Positions 43,519 to 54,300 of a DNA stretch of 64,000 nucleotides are shown piece after piece. The position numbers were made by a program, and so were the translations under genes. Every line of letters starts with the position of its first letter. Position 1 is the stretch's first letter. The stretch spans positions 1 through 64,000 of the forward strand of contig CABQNT010000004.1 of assembly GCA_902465605.1 (NCBI GenBank), written 5' to 3'. Source of the stretch: Prevotella sp902465605 (GTDB lineage Bacteria; Bacteroidota; Bacteroidia; Bacteroidales; Bacteroidaceae). The notes beneath the pieces are model-generated. The model searched no databases. It saw only the letters and a program-made list of their open reading frames with translations, and had not been told where the DNA came from.

Positions 43519-44622
43519 ATGTCATTAAAATGTGGTATTGTAGGGTTGCCAAACGTGGGCAAGTCTACCCTATTCAACTGCTTGTCGAGTGCCAAGGCAC
43601 AGGCAGCAAATTTTCCTTTTTGTACGATTGAGCCCAACGTGGGCGTGATAACAGTACCCGATGAACGGCTCACCAAATTGGCTGAGATTGTGCATCCGGG
43701 ACGCATTGTGCCTGCCACATGCGAGATAGTAGACATTGCAGGATTGGTAAAGGGAGCGTCCAAAGGCGAAGGCTTGGGCAACAAATTCCTGGGAAACATA
43801 CGCGAATGTGATGCGCTGATACACGTTATCCGCTGTTTCGACGATGACAACGTGGTACGAGAGGGCGGTATGGCGGTGAATCCTGTCAGTGACAAAGAGG
43901 TGATTGACACCGAATTGCAACTCAAAGACTTGGAGACCATAGAGGCACAACTATCCAAACAACAAAAAATAGCTGCTTCGGGCAACAAGGAAGCCAAGAC
44001 GCTTGTTACCGTATTAGAAGCCTACAAAGAGGTGTTGGAGCAAGGAAAGAACGCACGGACGGTGTCGTTTGACACCAAAGAGGAAGAGGAGGCAGCGCAC
44101 AACCTGTTTCTGCTGACCACCAAGCCCGTACTGTATGTGTGCAATGTGGACGAGGCAAGTGCCAAAGAAGGCAACGCTTATAGTGCCCAAATAGAGAAAA
44201 TTGCCCAAGAAGAGGGTGCCGAAGCCATGGTGATTGCCGCCAAGACAGAAGAGGATATTGCATCTTTGGAGACCTACGAGGACAAGCAAATGTTTTTAGA
44301 AGAGTTGGGATTGACCGAAAGCGGCGTGAACCGCCTCATCAAAAAAGCTTATTCGCTGCTCAATCTGCAAACCTTCATCACGGCTGGCGAAATGGAAGTA
44401 AAGGCTTGGACGTACCACAAAGGCTGGAAAGCTCCACAATGTGCTGGCGTCATCCATACCGATTTCGAGAAAGGTTTTATCCGGGCAGAGGTCATCAAAT
44501 ACGATGATTACATCAAATATGGCAGCGAGAGTGCCGTCCGTGAAGCTGGAAAATTAGGTATTGAGGGCAAGGAATATGTGGTGCAAGACGGTGACATCAT
44601 GCACTTTAGATTTAATGTTTAA
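43519..44622 (+). CDS. ychF: Ribosome-binding ATPase YchF (OLA1 family)
   Basis: This 367-residue P-loop protein has GLPNVGKSTLFN as Walker A, the DIAGLVKGASKGEGLGNKFL switch region and the YchF-type NVDE in place of NKxD, which explains ATP rather than GTP preference. The C-terminal TGS domain includes HTDFEKGFIRAEVIKYDDYI. The length is that of the family. It is followed 67 bp later by lgt. Confidence 0.96.
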   Translation: MSLKCGIVGLPNVGKSTLFNCLSSAKAQAANFPFCTIEPNVGVITVPDERLTKLAEIVHPGRIVPATCEIVDIAGLVKGASKGEGLGNKFLGNIRECDALIHVIRCFDDDNVVREGGMAVNPVSDKEVIDTELQLKDLETIEAQLSKQQKIAASGNKEAKTLVTVLEAYKEVLEQGKNARTVSFDTKEEEEAAHNLFLLTTKPVLYVCNVDEASAKEGNAYSAQIEKIAQEEGAEAMVIAAKTEEDIASLETYEDKQMFLEELGLTESGVNRLIKKAYSLLNLQTFITAGEMEVKAWTYHKGWKAPQCAGVIHTDFEKGFIRAEVIKYDDYIKYGSESAVREAGKLGIEGKEYVVQDGDIMHFRFNV

Positions 44623-44689
44623 TGAACAACAATTGGGCTGATAAGCCTGATTAGGCGAATTAGCCCAATAAGCCCAATAACAAAACAAT

Positions 44690-45538
44690 ATGATAGACCA
44701 CCTACTTTACATCCTGTGGAATCCTGATTTAGAGATATTCCGCATCGGCAATTTTGCCATTCGTTGGTATTCAACCTGCTGGTTGATAGGACTTGCCTTG
44801 GCATACTTCATTGTGAAATGGCTCTATAAGGACCAAAAGGTGAAGGATGCGTATTTCGACCCGCTGTTTATATATTGCTTTTTGGGCATTTTAATCGGTG
44901 CCCGATTGGGACACTGCCTGTTCTATCAGCCCGAATACTTTTTGTCTTCGTGGACGCATGTCGTCGAAATGTTTCTGCCTATTCACCAAATGGCGGACGG
45001 TTCATGGAAGTTTACGGGGTACGAGGGATTGGCTTCGCACGGTGGTACGATAGGACTCATGGCGGCACTCTATCTGTACTATCGCAAAACAGGCATGAAC
45101 TTGTGGCATGTACTCGACGACATTGCCATCGCTACTCCTATCACTGCGTGCTTTATCCGCTTGGGCAACCTCATGAACAGCGAGATTATCGGCACGCCAA
45201 CCAATGTGCCTTGGGCTTTTATCTTTGAGCGGGTAGACATGACGCCACGCCACCCAGGACAGTTGTATGAGGCGATTGCCTACTTTGTCTTCTTCTTCAT
45301 CATGCTGCATTTCTACAAGCGAACCTCCAAAGAGGTGGGTACTGGCTTCTATTTCGGCTTGTGTCTGACCCTCATTTTCACATTCCGCTTCTTCATAGAA
45401 TACACCAAGGACATACAAGTAGACTTCGAGTCGGGCATGATTTTCAACATGGGACAACTGCTGAGCATTCCTTTTATCATCCTTGGCATTGCCTGCATGA
45501 GGGGTGGAAAATGGATGAAAAAGTTGGGAGCGAAATAA
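44690..45538 (+). CDS. lgt: Prolipoprotein diacylglyceryl transferase
   Basis: This 282-residue inner-membrane enzyme attaches diacylglycerol to the lipobox cysteine. GLASHGGTIG holds the essential His-Gly, and the Lgt signature is CFIRLGNLMNSEIIG. The motif PRHPGQLYEAIAYF and about seven helices are present. Lipoprotein genes are plentiful in this window. Confidence 0.95.
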   Translation: MIDHLLYILWNPDLEIFRIGNFAIRWYSTCWLIGLALAYFIVKWLYKDQKVKDAYFDPLFIYCFLGILIGARLGHCLFYQPEYFLSSWTHVVEMFLPIHQMADGSWKFTGYEGLASHGGTIGLMAALYLYYRKTGMNLWHVLDDIAIATPITACFIRLGNLMNSEIIGTPTNVPWAFIFERVDMTPRHPGQLYEAIAYFVFFFIMLHFYKRTSKEVGTGFYFGLCLTLIFTFRFFIEYTKDIQVDFESGMIFNMGQLLSIPFIILGIACMRGGKWMKKLGAK

Positions 45539-45641
45539 TATTCTCACCTCCACACTAAGACTTACCGAGGCATCCATCCTACCTTGAAAGAAGTAAGGTG
45601 GGTGCTGATGAACAAAATAACAATCAACATACCTTTTATTC

Positions 45642-48029
45642 ATGACTAACAAAACCTTTACTTTATTGGCTTTCTTAGCCTTGAGTAGTGCTTGTATGGC
45701 ACAAAATAGAGTGGAAAAAGAACTTTCCTCATGGCAATTCTCTCGCAATGGCGATGCGTGGCAATCGGTAACAGTGCCACACGACTGGGCAATCAAAGGA
45801 CCATTTGACAAGCAGTGGGATCGTCAATTCTTGGGTATCACACAAGACGGACAACGCACTCCTATATGGCACACAGGACGTTCGGGTGGACTGCCTTGGT
45901 TGGGACGTGGCGAATATCGCACCACCATCAACGTGCGCGACCTCGATGAACGCACAGAACTTTATTTCGATGGTGTCATGAGCGAACCTGTTGTCTATAT
46001 CAATGGTACGGAAGCGGGTCGGTGGGCGTATGGATACAACGCTTTTCGCATCGATATCACGCCCTACTTAAAACGGGGGGACAATGAGATACTGGTCAAA
46101 CTGAACAACTTGGAGGAGAGCAGCAGGTGGTATCCGGGAGCTGGACTATATCGCCCAGTCACATTGATTACTACCAATAAAACCTATATAGACCCTTGGC
46201 AAACGTATTTCCGCACCCTCGCCGTTTCGCAACAAGGAGCGGAGATTGCCGTGAATGCACAAGCAAAGGGACTCAAAGAGAACGACAAGCTCAAGACGCA
46301 CATTATCCTAAAAGACAAAAACGGTAGGACGGTTGCACAGAACACTGTGGAAAACGATGCGAAAGGAGATGTGGCAACGACGTTGAACATCAAGAATCCA
46401 CAACTTTGGAGTCCCGAACATCCCTATCTCTACACGTTACAAATCTGCGTGAAACGAGGCAGCAAAACCTTGGATGTCACCTCACAACAGGTTGGAATCC
46501 GCACCATAGCCCTTACGAAAGAGCATGGTTTTCAGCTCAATGGCATCACACGAAAGTTCAAGGGCGTATGTCTACACCACGATTTAGGACCTCTTGGTGC
46601 GGCTGCCAACAAGGCTGCCATGATTCGACAGATACGCATCATGAAAGATATGGGTGTAGATGCCATCCGTACTGCGCACAACATGCCTTCGCAAATGCAA
46701 ATGCAGGTGTGCGACTCCATGGGGATGATGGTCATGGCAGAGAGCTTTGACGCATGGAAAGAGCCAAAGGTAAAGAACGGTTACAATCGGTTTTACGATG
46801 AATGGTGGCGCAAAGACCTTACAAATCTGATTTTGGGGCATCGCAATCACCCATCTATCGTGATGTGGAGCATTGGCAACGAGATACCCGAACAAGCCAA
46901 CCAGCAGGGCACAGAGCGCGCTAAAGCCATGGTGAAATTTTGCCATAGCCTTGATTCTACACGCACCGTCACTTGCGGTGTGGACAATCCAGAGGGCAGC
47001 GTTAATTGCGGTTTCTATGCTGCCACAGACGTACCGGGCTTTAATTATCGTGTCTTCCTTTACGAAAAACTCATCGACAAGCTGCCACAAGGGTTCTTGT
47101 TGGGCTCGGAAACGTCGTCAGCAGTGAGTTCAAGAGGGGTATATAAATTCCCTGTAGAAGAGAAGAATATGGCTACCTACGATGACGGACAATGCTCATC
47201 GTACGACGTAGAGAAGGTGAGCTGGGGCAGTTACCCCGATGAAGACTTTGCCAAACAAGACGATTTGCCCTACTCTATCGGTCAATTCGTATGGACGGGC
47301 ATCGATTACATCGGTGAACCCACTCCTTATTACAGCTATTGGCCCTCACGAAGCAGCTACTTTGCGCCGGTCGACTTGGCAGGCTTGCCCAAAGATCGTT
47401 ATTACTTGTATCGCTCGGTGTGGAACACTTCCTCTCCCACCCTGCACCTCTTGCCACATTGGACATGGCATGGACGTGAGGGAAAAGTAACACCCGTGTA
47501 CTGTTATACGAGTTATCCCGAAGCCGAACTCTTTGTCAATGGCAAGAGTCAAGGACGCATCAAGAAGAACAAGGCATCCAAATTAGACCGTTACCGCTTG
47601 CGCTGGAACAACGTTGTGTATGAGCCGGGCGAACTGAAGGTAGTGGCTTACGATGAAAAGGGCAAGGAAGTGGCTCAACAAACCGTTCACACCGCTGGTG
47701 CACCTCATGCACTCAAGATTGAAGTAGACAAGCAACAGCTCGCAAACGACGGCAAGGACTTGCTGTATTACACCATTAGTATGGTAGACAAAGACGGCAA
47801 CCTCTGTCCCGATGCCAACGACCTGTTGCTCTTTGAAGTGTCTGGGGCTGCCCGTTTCAAGGCTGTCTGCAATGGCGACGCCACGTCGTTAGAGCCTTTC
47901 CACTTGCCCAATATGCACCTTTTCCACGGCAAATTGGTGGTAACTGTGCAAAGCAACGGAATGAAAGGACAAGTGCATTTAACCGTCAAAGCCCCTAAAT
48001 TTGGATTCGGCGCACATCACACACTGTAA
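45642..48029 (+). CDS. GH2 family glycosidase (beta-galactosidase-like)
   Basis: This 795-residue exported enzyme has a signal peptide (about 1-21, ending ACMAQ). The sugar-binding and immunoglobulin-like GH2 domains span about residues 25-290. The TIM-barrel catalytic domain (about 295-600) has the acid/base Glu in SIGNEIPEQ and the likely nucleophile Glu in LLGSETSSAVS. A C-terminal DUF4982-like beta domain follows (VTPVYCYTSYPEAELFVNGKSQG). It lies alone between lgt and a GNAT gene, not in a PUL. beta-galactosidase is the most likely activity; other GH2 substrates are possible. Confidence 0.88.
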   Translation: MTNKTFTLLAFLALSSACMAQNRVEKELSSWQFSRNGDAWQSVTVPHDWAIKGPFDKQWDRQFLGITQDGQRTPIWHTGRSGGLPWLGRGEYRTTINVRDLDERTELYFDGVMSEPVVYINGTEAGRWAYGYNAFRIDITPYLKRGDNEILVKLNNLEESSRWYPGAGLYRPVTLITTNKTYIDPWQTYFRTLAVSQQGAEIAVNAQAKGLKENDKLKTHIILKDKNGRTVAQNTVENDAKGDVATTLNIKNPQLWSPEHPYLYTLQICVKRGSKTLDVTSQQVGIRTIALTKEHGFQLNGITRKFKGVCLHHDLGPLGAAANKAAMIRQIRIMKDMGVDAIRTAHNMPSQMQMQVCDSMGMMVMAESFDAWKEPKVKNGYNRFYDEWWRKDLTNLILGHRNHPSIVMWSIGNEIPEQANQQGTERAKAMVKFCHSLDSTRTVTCGVDNPEGSVNCGFYAATDVPGFNYRVFLYEKLIDKLPQGFLLGSETSSAVSSRGVYKFPVEEKNMATYDDGQCSSYDVEKVSWGSYPDEDFAKQDDLPYSIGQFVWTGIDYIGEPTPYYSYWPSRSSYFAPVDLAGLPKDRYYLYRSVWNTSSPTLHLLPHWTWHGREGKVTPVYCYTSYPEAELFVNGKSQGRIKKNKASKLDRYRLRWNNVVYEPGELKVVAYDEKGKEVAQQTVHTAGAPHALKIEVDKQQLANDGKDLLYYTISMVDKDGNLCPDANDLLLFEVSGAARFKAVCNGDATSLEPFHLPNMHLFHGKLVVTVQSNGMKGQVHLTVKAPKFGFGAHHTL

Positions 48030-48087
48030 TTGGAAGAAAGAGATTGTTCAAGTGGTTCACCACACTCGAGCGAGTAAATTAACATAC

Positions 48088-48603
48088 ATGCATACCACAC
48101 GAATCGTATTCCGAAAAGCTACAACCGCAGATTTGGAAGAGGCGTGGACGCTCTTGGACACAGCTCGCAACCTCATGCTGACCAACGGTAGGAAACAGTG
48201 GACAAAGGACTATCCCTCACGAGCATTGATTGAGAATGACATTGTCGGAGGAGACGCTTACATCCTTACCGTCAATGGAGAGGTAGCCGCATACGCCAAA
48301 CTTGCTGTGAACGGCGAACCCGAATATGCTCATCTCGAAGGTTCTTGGCTCAGCGAACAAGACTATGTGGTGATTCACAGGCTTGCCGTTAGCCCCCGTC
48401 ACCGAGGACACGGACTGTCCAAGCGCCTCTTCCACGAAGCAGAGAAATGGGCTGCCTCGCAAGGCATTCACAGCATCAAGGTAGACACCAACTATGACAA
48501 TGTTGAGATGCTGAACATCCTTCCACACCTGGGCTACACCTATTGTGGTCAAATACACTATGGTGCCAAAGACGACAGAAAGGCTTTTGAGAAACTAATC
48601 TGA
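48088..48603 (+). CDS. GNAT-family N-acetyltransferase
   Basis: This 171-residue protein has the GNAT acetyl-CoA motif VIHRLAVSPRHRGHGLSKRLFHEAEKWA (R/QxxGxG/A-type loop HRGHG) and a C-terminal DTNYDNVEMLNILPHLGYTYCG block. The ATG at 48088 (MHTTRIVFRKATTADLEEAW) fits the family; a longer frame overlaps the glycosidase gene. The substrate is unknown. Confidence 0.85.
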   Translation: MHTTRIVFRKATTADLEEAWTLLDTARNLMLTNGRKQWTKDYPSRALIENDIVGGDAYILTVNGEVAAYAKLAVNGEPEYAHLEGSWLSEQDYVVIHRLAVSPRHRGHGLSKRLFHEAEKWAASQGIHSIKVDTNYDNVEMLNILPHLGYTYCGQIHYGAKDDRKAFEKLI

Positions 48604-48702
48604 ACAAACTATGGCAACAAACAAGGATATCGTGTGAAAAGAGGATAAAGCATAGAAGGAGTGGTGTTATTCTTGCTATCCATTTGCCCCCATTAAAATA
48701 TT

Positions 48703-48734
48703 AACGGCTGATACTCATTGAGTAATCAGCCGTT
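48703..48734. terminator. Hairpin after the GNAT gene
   Basis: AACGGCTGAT and ATCAGCCGTT pair around a 12-nt loop. The T-run is weak. It is the only structure seen between 48604 and 48860. Confidence 0.5.
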
Positions 48735-48859
48735 ATTCGTATCAGGACTAAGTACAAAAAGGGAGAAACGAGAGCCAACCCCATACAACTGAAAAACGCC
48801 AACCGAATAAGAAATACTTACATTGGAAGCAAAGATTCGGTGCAGAGCATGAACAGGTA

Positions 48860-49032
48860 TTTAAGTTTGGTATTGTGTTCGTCACTGCTTTGCTATGAAT
48901 ATCCTCAATAATGAAGCCAACAACAATACCGTCGTCTACTTGTTGTGGCCAAGCGGATTGAAACACACCGAGAAACATACTCGTGACGTGGATAAGTTGA
49001 AGTCTGAAGCAAGTAATACTTTTCCGAATTGA
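48860..49032 (+). pseudogene. Decayed tyrosine-integrase 3' end, left PUL flank
   Basis: It is clearly homologous to 61025-61203 (integrase C-terminus) but has several frame-breaking changes. Blocks such as GAATATCCTCAATAATG, GCGGATTGAAACACACCGAG and GTGGATAAGTTGAAGTCTG match. The following 60 bp, up to GGATAGTATTTA at 49080-49091, also match the right copy. It forms a direct repeat on the left side of the PUL. Confidence 0.85.
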
Positions 49033-49228
49033 AACTTTAAGATGAAAAATGAATTGAAAAAACTTTTTTTGACTCAACAGGATAGTATTTAGTCGAACCT
49101 CAAAAATGCTATCTCGTCTTTTTGAGAGTCTACTACGTAATCCTCATGTAATTTTTGAAATTTGTCAGTTATAAACAATATTACAGAACAAAAACACAAT
49201 ATTACCCCTACCAGCCTGAATAATACTC

Positions 49229-49236
49229 TAACTTTG
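49229..49236 (+). promoter_or_regulatory. Promoter -7 element of the PUL GH2 gene
   Basis: TAACTTTG, 31 bp before the ATG at 49268. Confidence 0.55.
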
Positions 49237-49267
49237 CACTATGCTAATAAACCGAAACTCTGAATTT

Positions 49268-51118
49268 ATGAAAAAGACAAAATTCTATCTGTCATCTTTG
49301 GCACTTATCCTTTCACTAAATCTTAGTGCTGCAACACAGCCAAGACCGGAATACCCACGCCCGCAGTTTGAGCGGATGGAATGGATCAACCTCAATGGTG
49401 ACGCATGGACCTATCAATTTGATTTTGGAAAAAGCGGAATGGAAAACAAGCTGTTCAACTCCAAAGGATTTGAAGACCGTATCAACGTGCCGTTCTGTCC
49501 GGAAAGTCGCTTGTCGGGAATAGGCCATACGGATTTCATTGATGCCATGTGGTATCACAGAACGCTGGATATTCCTGCCGGTTGGGAGGGCAACCACATT
49601 ATTCTGCATTTTGGAGGAGTAGATTTCAAATCGACCATATATATAAATGGTAAAGAGGCCTTCGTACACTACGGCGGGGCAGCGTCCTTTCAGGTAGACA
49701 TTACAAACTATGTCAAAGCAGGACAGAAAAACGACTTGGTGGTCTCTGTTTTCGACGATGTCCGCTCCAGAATTCAGCCCGGAGGCAAACAATCACGCCG
49801 CCTCAACTCCTATGAATGTTTCTACACCCGTGTAACGGGAATTTGGGCTACGGTTTGGTTGGAGTCGGTTGCCAAGAACGGGTTGAAGAACTGTCGCATC
49901 ACCCCAGACCTCGACAACAGTCAGTTTGTCTTTGAGCCGAAATTCTACGAAACCAACGGCAATGCCACCTTTACCGTGAATGTCAAAGACGGCAACAAAA
50001 CTGTCGCCTCGTTGAACAGCAAAGCCAGTGACAACGCATTTCTCATCGCAAAAATAAAGAATGTGAAGACTTGGTCGCCGGAGCGTCCTTTCCTTTATAA
50101 CATAGAGTATATCGTCAAAGAAGACGGCAAGGTGATTGACAAGGTGAAAAGTTATGCCGGTATGCGCAAGGCAGAGCTTCGCGGCAACCAGTTTTACCTG
50201 AACAACAAGCCCTATTACCAACGCCTCGTCCTCGACCAAGGCTACTATCCCGACGGACAATGGACGGCTCCTACCGACGAAGCCTTGAAAAACGACATTG
50301 TGCTTGCCAAGAATGCAGGGTTCAACGGTGCCCGACTGCACCAAAAAGTGTTCGAGCAGCGCTATTTCTATTGGGCAGACAAGCTGGGCTACCTCACATG
50401 GGGAGAATCGCCAAGCTGGGCCATGGATTGGACCAATCCCGTTGCAGCTCGCAACATGATTGATGAATGGGCAGAGTGTGTGGAGCGCGACTACAACGTT
50501 ACAAGCCTCGTGGTATGGTCTCCACTCAACGAGACGTGGATGGACGACATAGACGGTCAGCGTCAAAGACTCTCACGAGATCTTTATTTCACAACCAAGC
50601 GTCTGGACCGTACGCGTCCCGTTGCAACCACTTCGGGCGGATACCACGCCGGTTTTGACGACATCTACACCGAGCACACCTACGAGCAAGACCCTGTGAA
50701 ACTCTACAACCTGTTGAAACCCATCGACGAAGGCAAGCCCTATGTGCAGTTTGCCGACAAGAGTTGGGCATGGCAGGGAGAGCCGTACATGATTGACGAA
50801 TTTGGCGGCATACGCTGGGTGAAAAAGATGCACGCCGCAGAAGTTGCACCGGAATCAAGTTTCTGGGGATATGGCAAAGACCCGCAGAGCTTAGAGGAAT
50901 ATTACCGGCGCCTGGAAGACCAGGTGAACGTGGTGCTCAGCATCGATGGAATCACGGGCTTCTGCTACACACAGATTGTGGACGTTGAATTGGAAAAAAA
51001 CGGTATCTACACCTACGACCGGGAACGGAAATTTGACATGGACCGCATCAAAAAAATCTTCTCCAAGAGCCGCGAACAGGCCAAAAAGGAAGTTGCTGAC
51101 ATGCTGAAAAAACACTAA
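49268..51118 (+). CDS. PUL glycoside hydrolase family 2 enzyme
   Basis: This 616-residue exported GH2 enzyme has a signal peptide (about 1-24). The jelly-roll domain includes WYHRTLDIPAGWEGNHIILHFGGVDF. The catalytic barrel has acid/base Glu in WSPLNETW and nucleophile Glu in YMIDEFGG. It is compact and lacks C-terminal extra domains. The ATG at 49268 (MKKTKFYLSSLAL) starts the signal peptide; an extra nine codons upstream are not needed. It is the first gene of the GH2-susC-susD-HTCS locus. beta-galactosidase, glucuronidase or arabinosidase activity cannot be told apart by eye. Confidence 0.9.
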   Translation: MKKTKFYLSSLALILSLNLSAATQPRPEYPRPQFERMEWINLNGDAWTYQFDFGKSGMENKLFNSKGFEDRINVPFCPESRLSGIGHTDFIDAMWYHRTLDIPAGWEGNHIILHFGGVDFKSTIYINGKEAFVHYGGAASFQVDITNYVKAGQKNDLVVSVFDDVRSRIQPGGKQSRRLNSYECFYTRVTGIWATVWLESVAKNGLKNCRITPDLDNSQFVFEPKFYETNGNATFTVNVKDGNKTVASLNSKASDNAFLIAKIKNVKTWSPERPFLYNIEYIVKEDGKVIDKVKSYAGMRKAELRGNQFYLNNKPYYQRLVLDQGYYPDGQWTAPTDEALKNDIVLAKNAGFNGARLHQKVFEQRYFYWADKLGYLTWGESPSWAMDWTNPVAARNMIDEWAECVERDYNVTSLVVWSPLNETWMDDIDGQRQRLSRDLYFTTKRLDRTRPVATTSGGYHAGFDDIYTEHTYEQDPVKLYNLLKPIDEGKPYVQFADKSWAWQGEPYMIDEFGGIRWVKKMHAAEVAPESSFWGYGKDPQSLEEYYRRLEDQVNVVLSIDGITGFCYTQIVDVELEKNGIYTYDRERKFDMDRIKKIFSKSREQAKKEVADMLKKH

Positions 51119-51326
51119 TTCCAATTAGAAATGCAAATCTTGCTGTGTAGAAAAAAGAGAAAACCACCGCAAAGATTTGCCTTGTAGGCAAGGACGAATG
51201 ATGAAAACCTACCTAATTATAAATGATCTAAATATTTGCTTTACCTAAAGAACGTAAAAATATATAAATGAATTATCTTTCAAATTGTAGTATAAATATT
51301 TTTAACCTTCTAAACACTTATAACAA

Positions 51327-54300
51327 ATGAAAAGGAATCAAGGTCTAAAACCAAGGTTGCTTTTGGCGTCATTGTTCCTATTAGGGACAAATCTGATGTC
51401 GCTATCTGCTTTGGCATCTAATGGTGCCTTACCGCGAACAGCACATGCACATAATGCCAGCAGCTTAGGACAAAACGACAAACGAGAAGTTAAAGGATTC
51501 ATCGGTGATGAGAATGGTGAACCTATCATTGGTGCAACTGTTCGGGTGCGTGGCACTTCGGACGCAGCCATTACAAACAGCGACGGTACATTTATTATAC
51601 ATGCCGTACCAAACGCTATTCTTGACATCGCCTACATCGGATATCAGGAAAAGGAAATCAGTCTAAAAAACCGCACGTTCATTGCCATTTCCCTGTACCC
51701 TGCCCACAATGAAATTGATGAAGTTGTGGTCGTGGGATTCGGAAAGCAGAAGAAAGAATCACTGGTTGGTGCTGTACAGGCTGTAAAACCGGAAGACCTA
51801 AAAATGACATCGAGCAGCTTGACGACATCATTTGCAGGAAACATTCCTGGTATCATCGCCCGTCAACAAAGCGGTGAGCCTGGTTACGATAATGCCGAAT
51901 TCTACATTCGTGGCATCTCGACCTTTGGTGCGAACAAGAGTCCTTTGGTGATTCTTGATGGTGTAGAAATCAACACAACCATGTTGAACAACATTCCACC
52001 AGAGTCCATTGAATCATTTTCCGTATTGAAAGATGCCACAGCCACTTCATTGTACGGTTCGCGCGGTGCCAATGGCGTTATCATCGTGAACACTAAGCAA
52101 GGTGAGCTGTCGGAGAAGATGCAGGTGAAAGTTCGGTTGGACAACACGTTCTCTTCTCCCACAATGGTACAGCCAATGGCTGACGGACCTACTTATATGC
52201 AAATGTTCAATGAAGCAGCCTACAACGAGGCTAAGGCTGTGGCCAACGCATATACCCCTTATTACAGCGAAGACCGCATTGCCAAGACACGCGAGGGTGC
52301 CAACCCATACCTGTTCCCGAACAACGACTGGCATGATCTGTTGTTCAAGAAGATGACCATGAACCAGAACTTGAACCTCAATGTTAGGGGCGGAAGCAAG
52401 ATACTGACATACTTCCTGAATGCCGGCATATTCTATGAGAACGGTATCATACGCCAGCCCAAAGAGGCGCAAGCGTTGGATGTAGGCATGCGAAGCCGTA
52501 AATACTTGTTCCAAAGCAACGTTACGGCCCGCCTTACACGTACGACAAAGATTGGTTTGAACATGAATACGCAACTATTCTACTATCACGCACCCAAAGA
52601 GCCGGTCAACAACCTGTTTTATTACACCATGCGCGTGTCACCCGTCAGTTTCCCACCCGTGATCCCCGCACAGGAAGGTGACACATTCGTACGCTATGGT
52701 ATGAATGCCCGCCAAGGTGTAGGCGGACTGCAAATTAACCCATACGCTCGCTTGAGCTCAGGTTATACTGACCGCAACTATGTGTATTCCACAACGGCAT
52801 TCAATATAGACCAGGATTTAGACTTTGTAACACCAGGACTTAAAGCCAGCGGATTGGCATCGTTCTATAATTACAGCTTCAACTGGTTGGATCATTGGAC
52901 TGTACCGTTTTACTACAAAGTGTCCGATGGTTACACCGTGGACGAGAACGGACAATACATTTTCGACAGCACCACCATTGGTGATCCCGGACAGCCTTAC
53001 CTGCAATCAACCTCCGGCAGAGACCCCACCACAACTGTATGGTCATTGCAAGGAAAAGTGGATTACCAAAGACTGTTTGGCAAGCACGATGTGAACGCCA
53101 CCCTGGTGTACCACATGAAAGAAACCAAGAAAGTTAAAAACGGCGGCGGAGAATACGATCTGTTGCCTTACAGAGAGCAGGGCTTAGCTGGTAGATTTGC
53201 TTATAACTACGACCACCGCTATCTGTTGGAGGCCACATTTGGCTACAACGGTTCGGAAAACTTTATGAGTGGCAAGCGGTTTGGTTTCTTCCCAGCTGTC
53301 GCAGCAGGATGGACCATCTCTAATGAAGCCTTCTTTAAACCAGCCAAAGCCTATATTCACAACCTGAAGTTACGTGGATCGTATGGCCTTGTGGGTAACG
53401 ATGCCTTGCAAAACCGTTTCCCATACATCACCACGGTGAACATGTTCTCCAGAGGTGGTTGGTGGATAGGCAACAACTACGAAAACATCAGTGTACCCAA
53501 TATCACTACCTATGGTAACCCATTGGCAACATGGGAAAAATCGAAGAAGCTCAATGTGGGTGTGGATATGAACCTGATGGGCTGTCTGGATATCAGCTTC
53601 GACTATTTCAATGAGTCGCGTACAGGTATCTTCATGCAGAGAAACTCCGTGATTTCAATGTCAGGATTTGGAAGAAACAAACCTTGGGCCAACATCGGAG
53701 CAGTTAAAAACAAGGGCTTTGATATGAGCCTGGCCTATACAAAGGTGTTTAACCGAGACTTTACTGTCAAAGCAAACGGTAGCCTGACATACGCCCACAA
53801 CGAAATGACCGATGTGGATGAGCCACAAAACGTGCCCGCCTATTACTCTCGTTTGGGACATCCCATCAATAGTATTCGCGGTTTCGTAGCCGAAGGATTG
53901 TTTACTTCACAAGAGGAAATCGATAACTCGCCCAAGCAAGAGCTAAGCGCATACACTGTGGGTGACATAAAATATAAGGATCTCAACGGAGACAACAAGA
54001 TAGACCAAAACGATGTGACAACCATCGGTAATCCAGAATTGCCCGAAATAATCTATGGTTTTGGAACCACCATCACCTACAAGAAGTGGGATATGTCTAT
54101 GATGTTCCAAGGAGCCGGGCGCGTGAGCCTGATGATGAGAAACATTCACCCCTTTGTAGACAAGGATGGAGACGGACTGGGTATAGCCCAATATATCGTA
54201 GACAACCACTGGTCAGAGGCCAACAACAACGCCAACGCGGCCTATCCACGCCTAACTCAATCATTTGTGAACAACAACGTGGAGCCCAGTACATTCTACC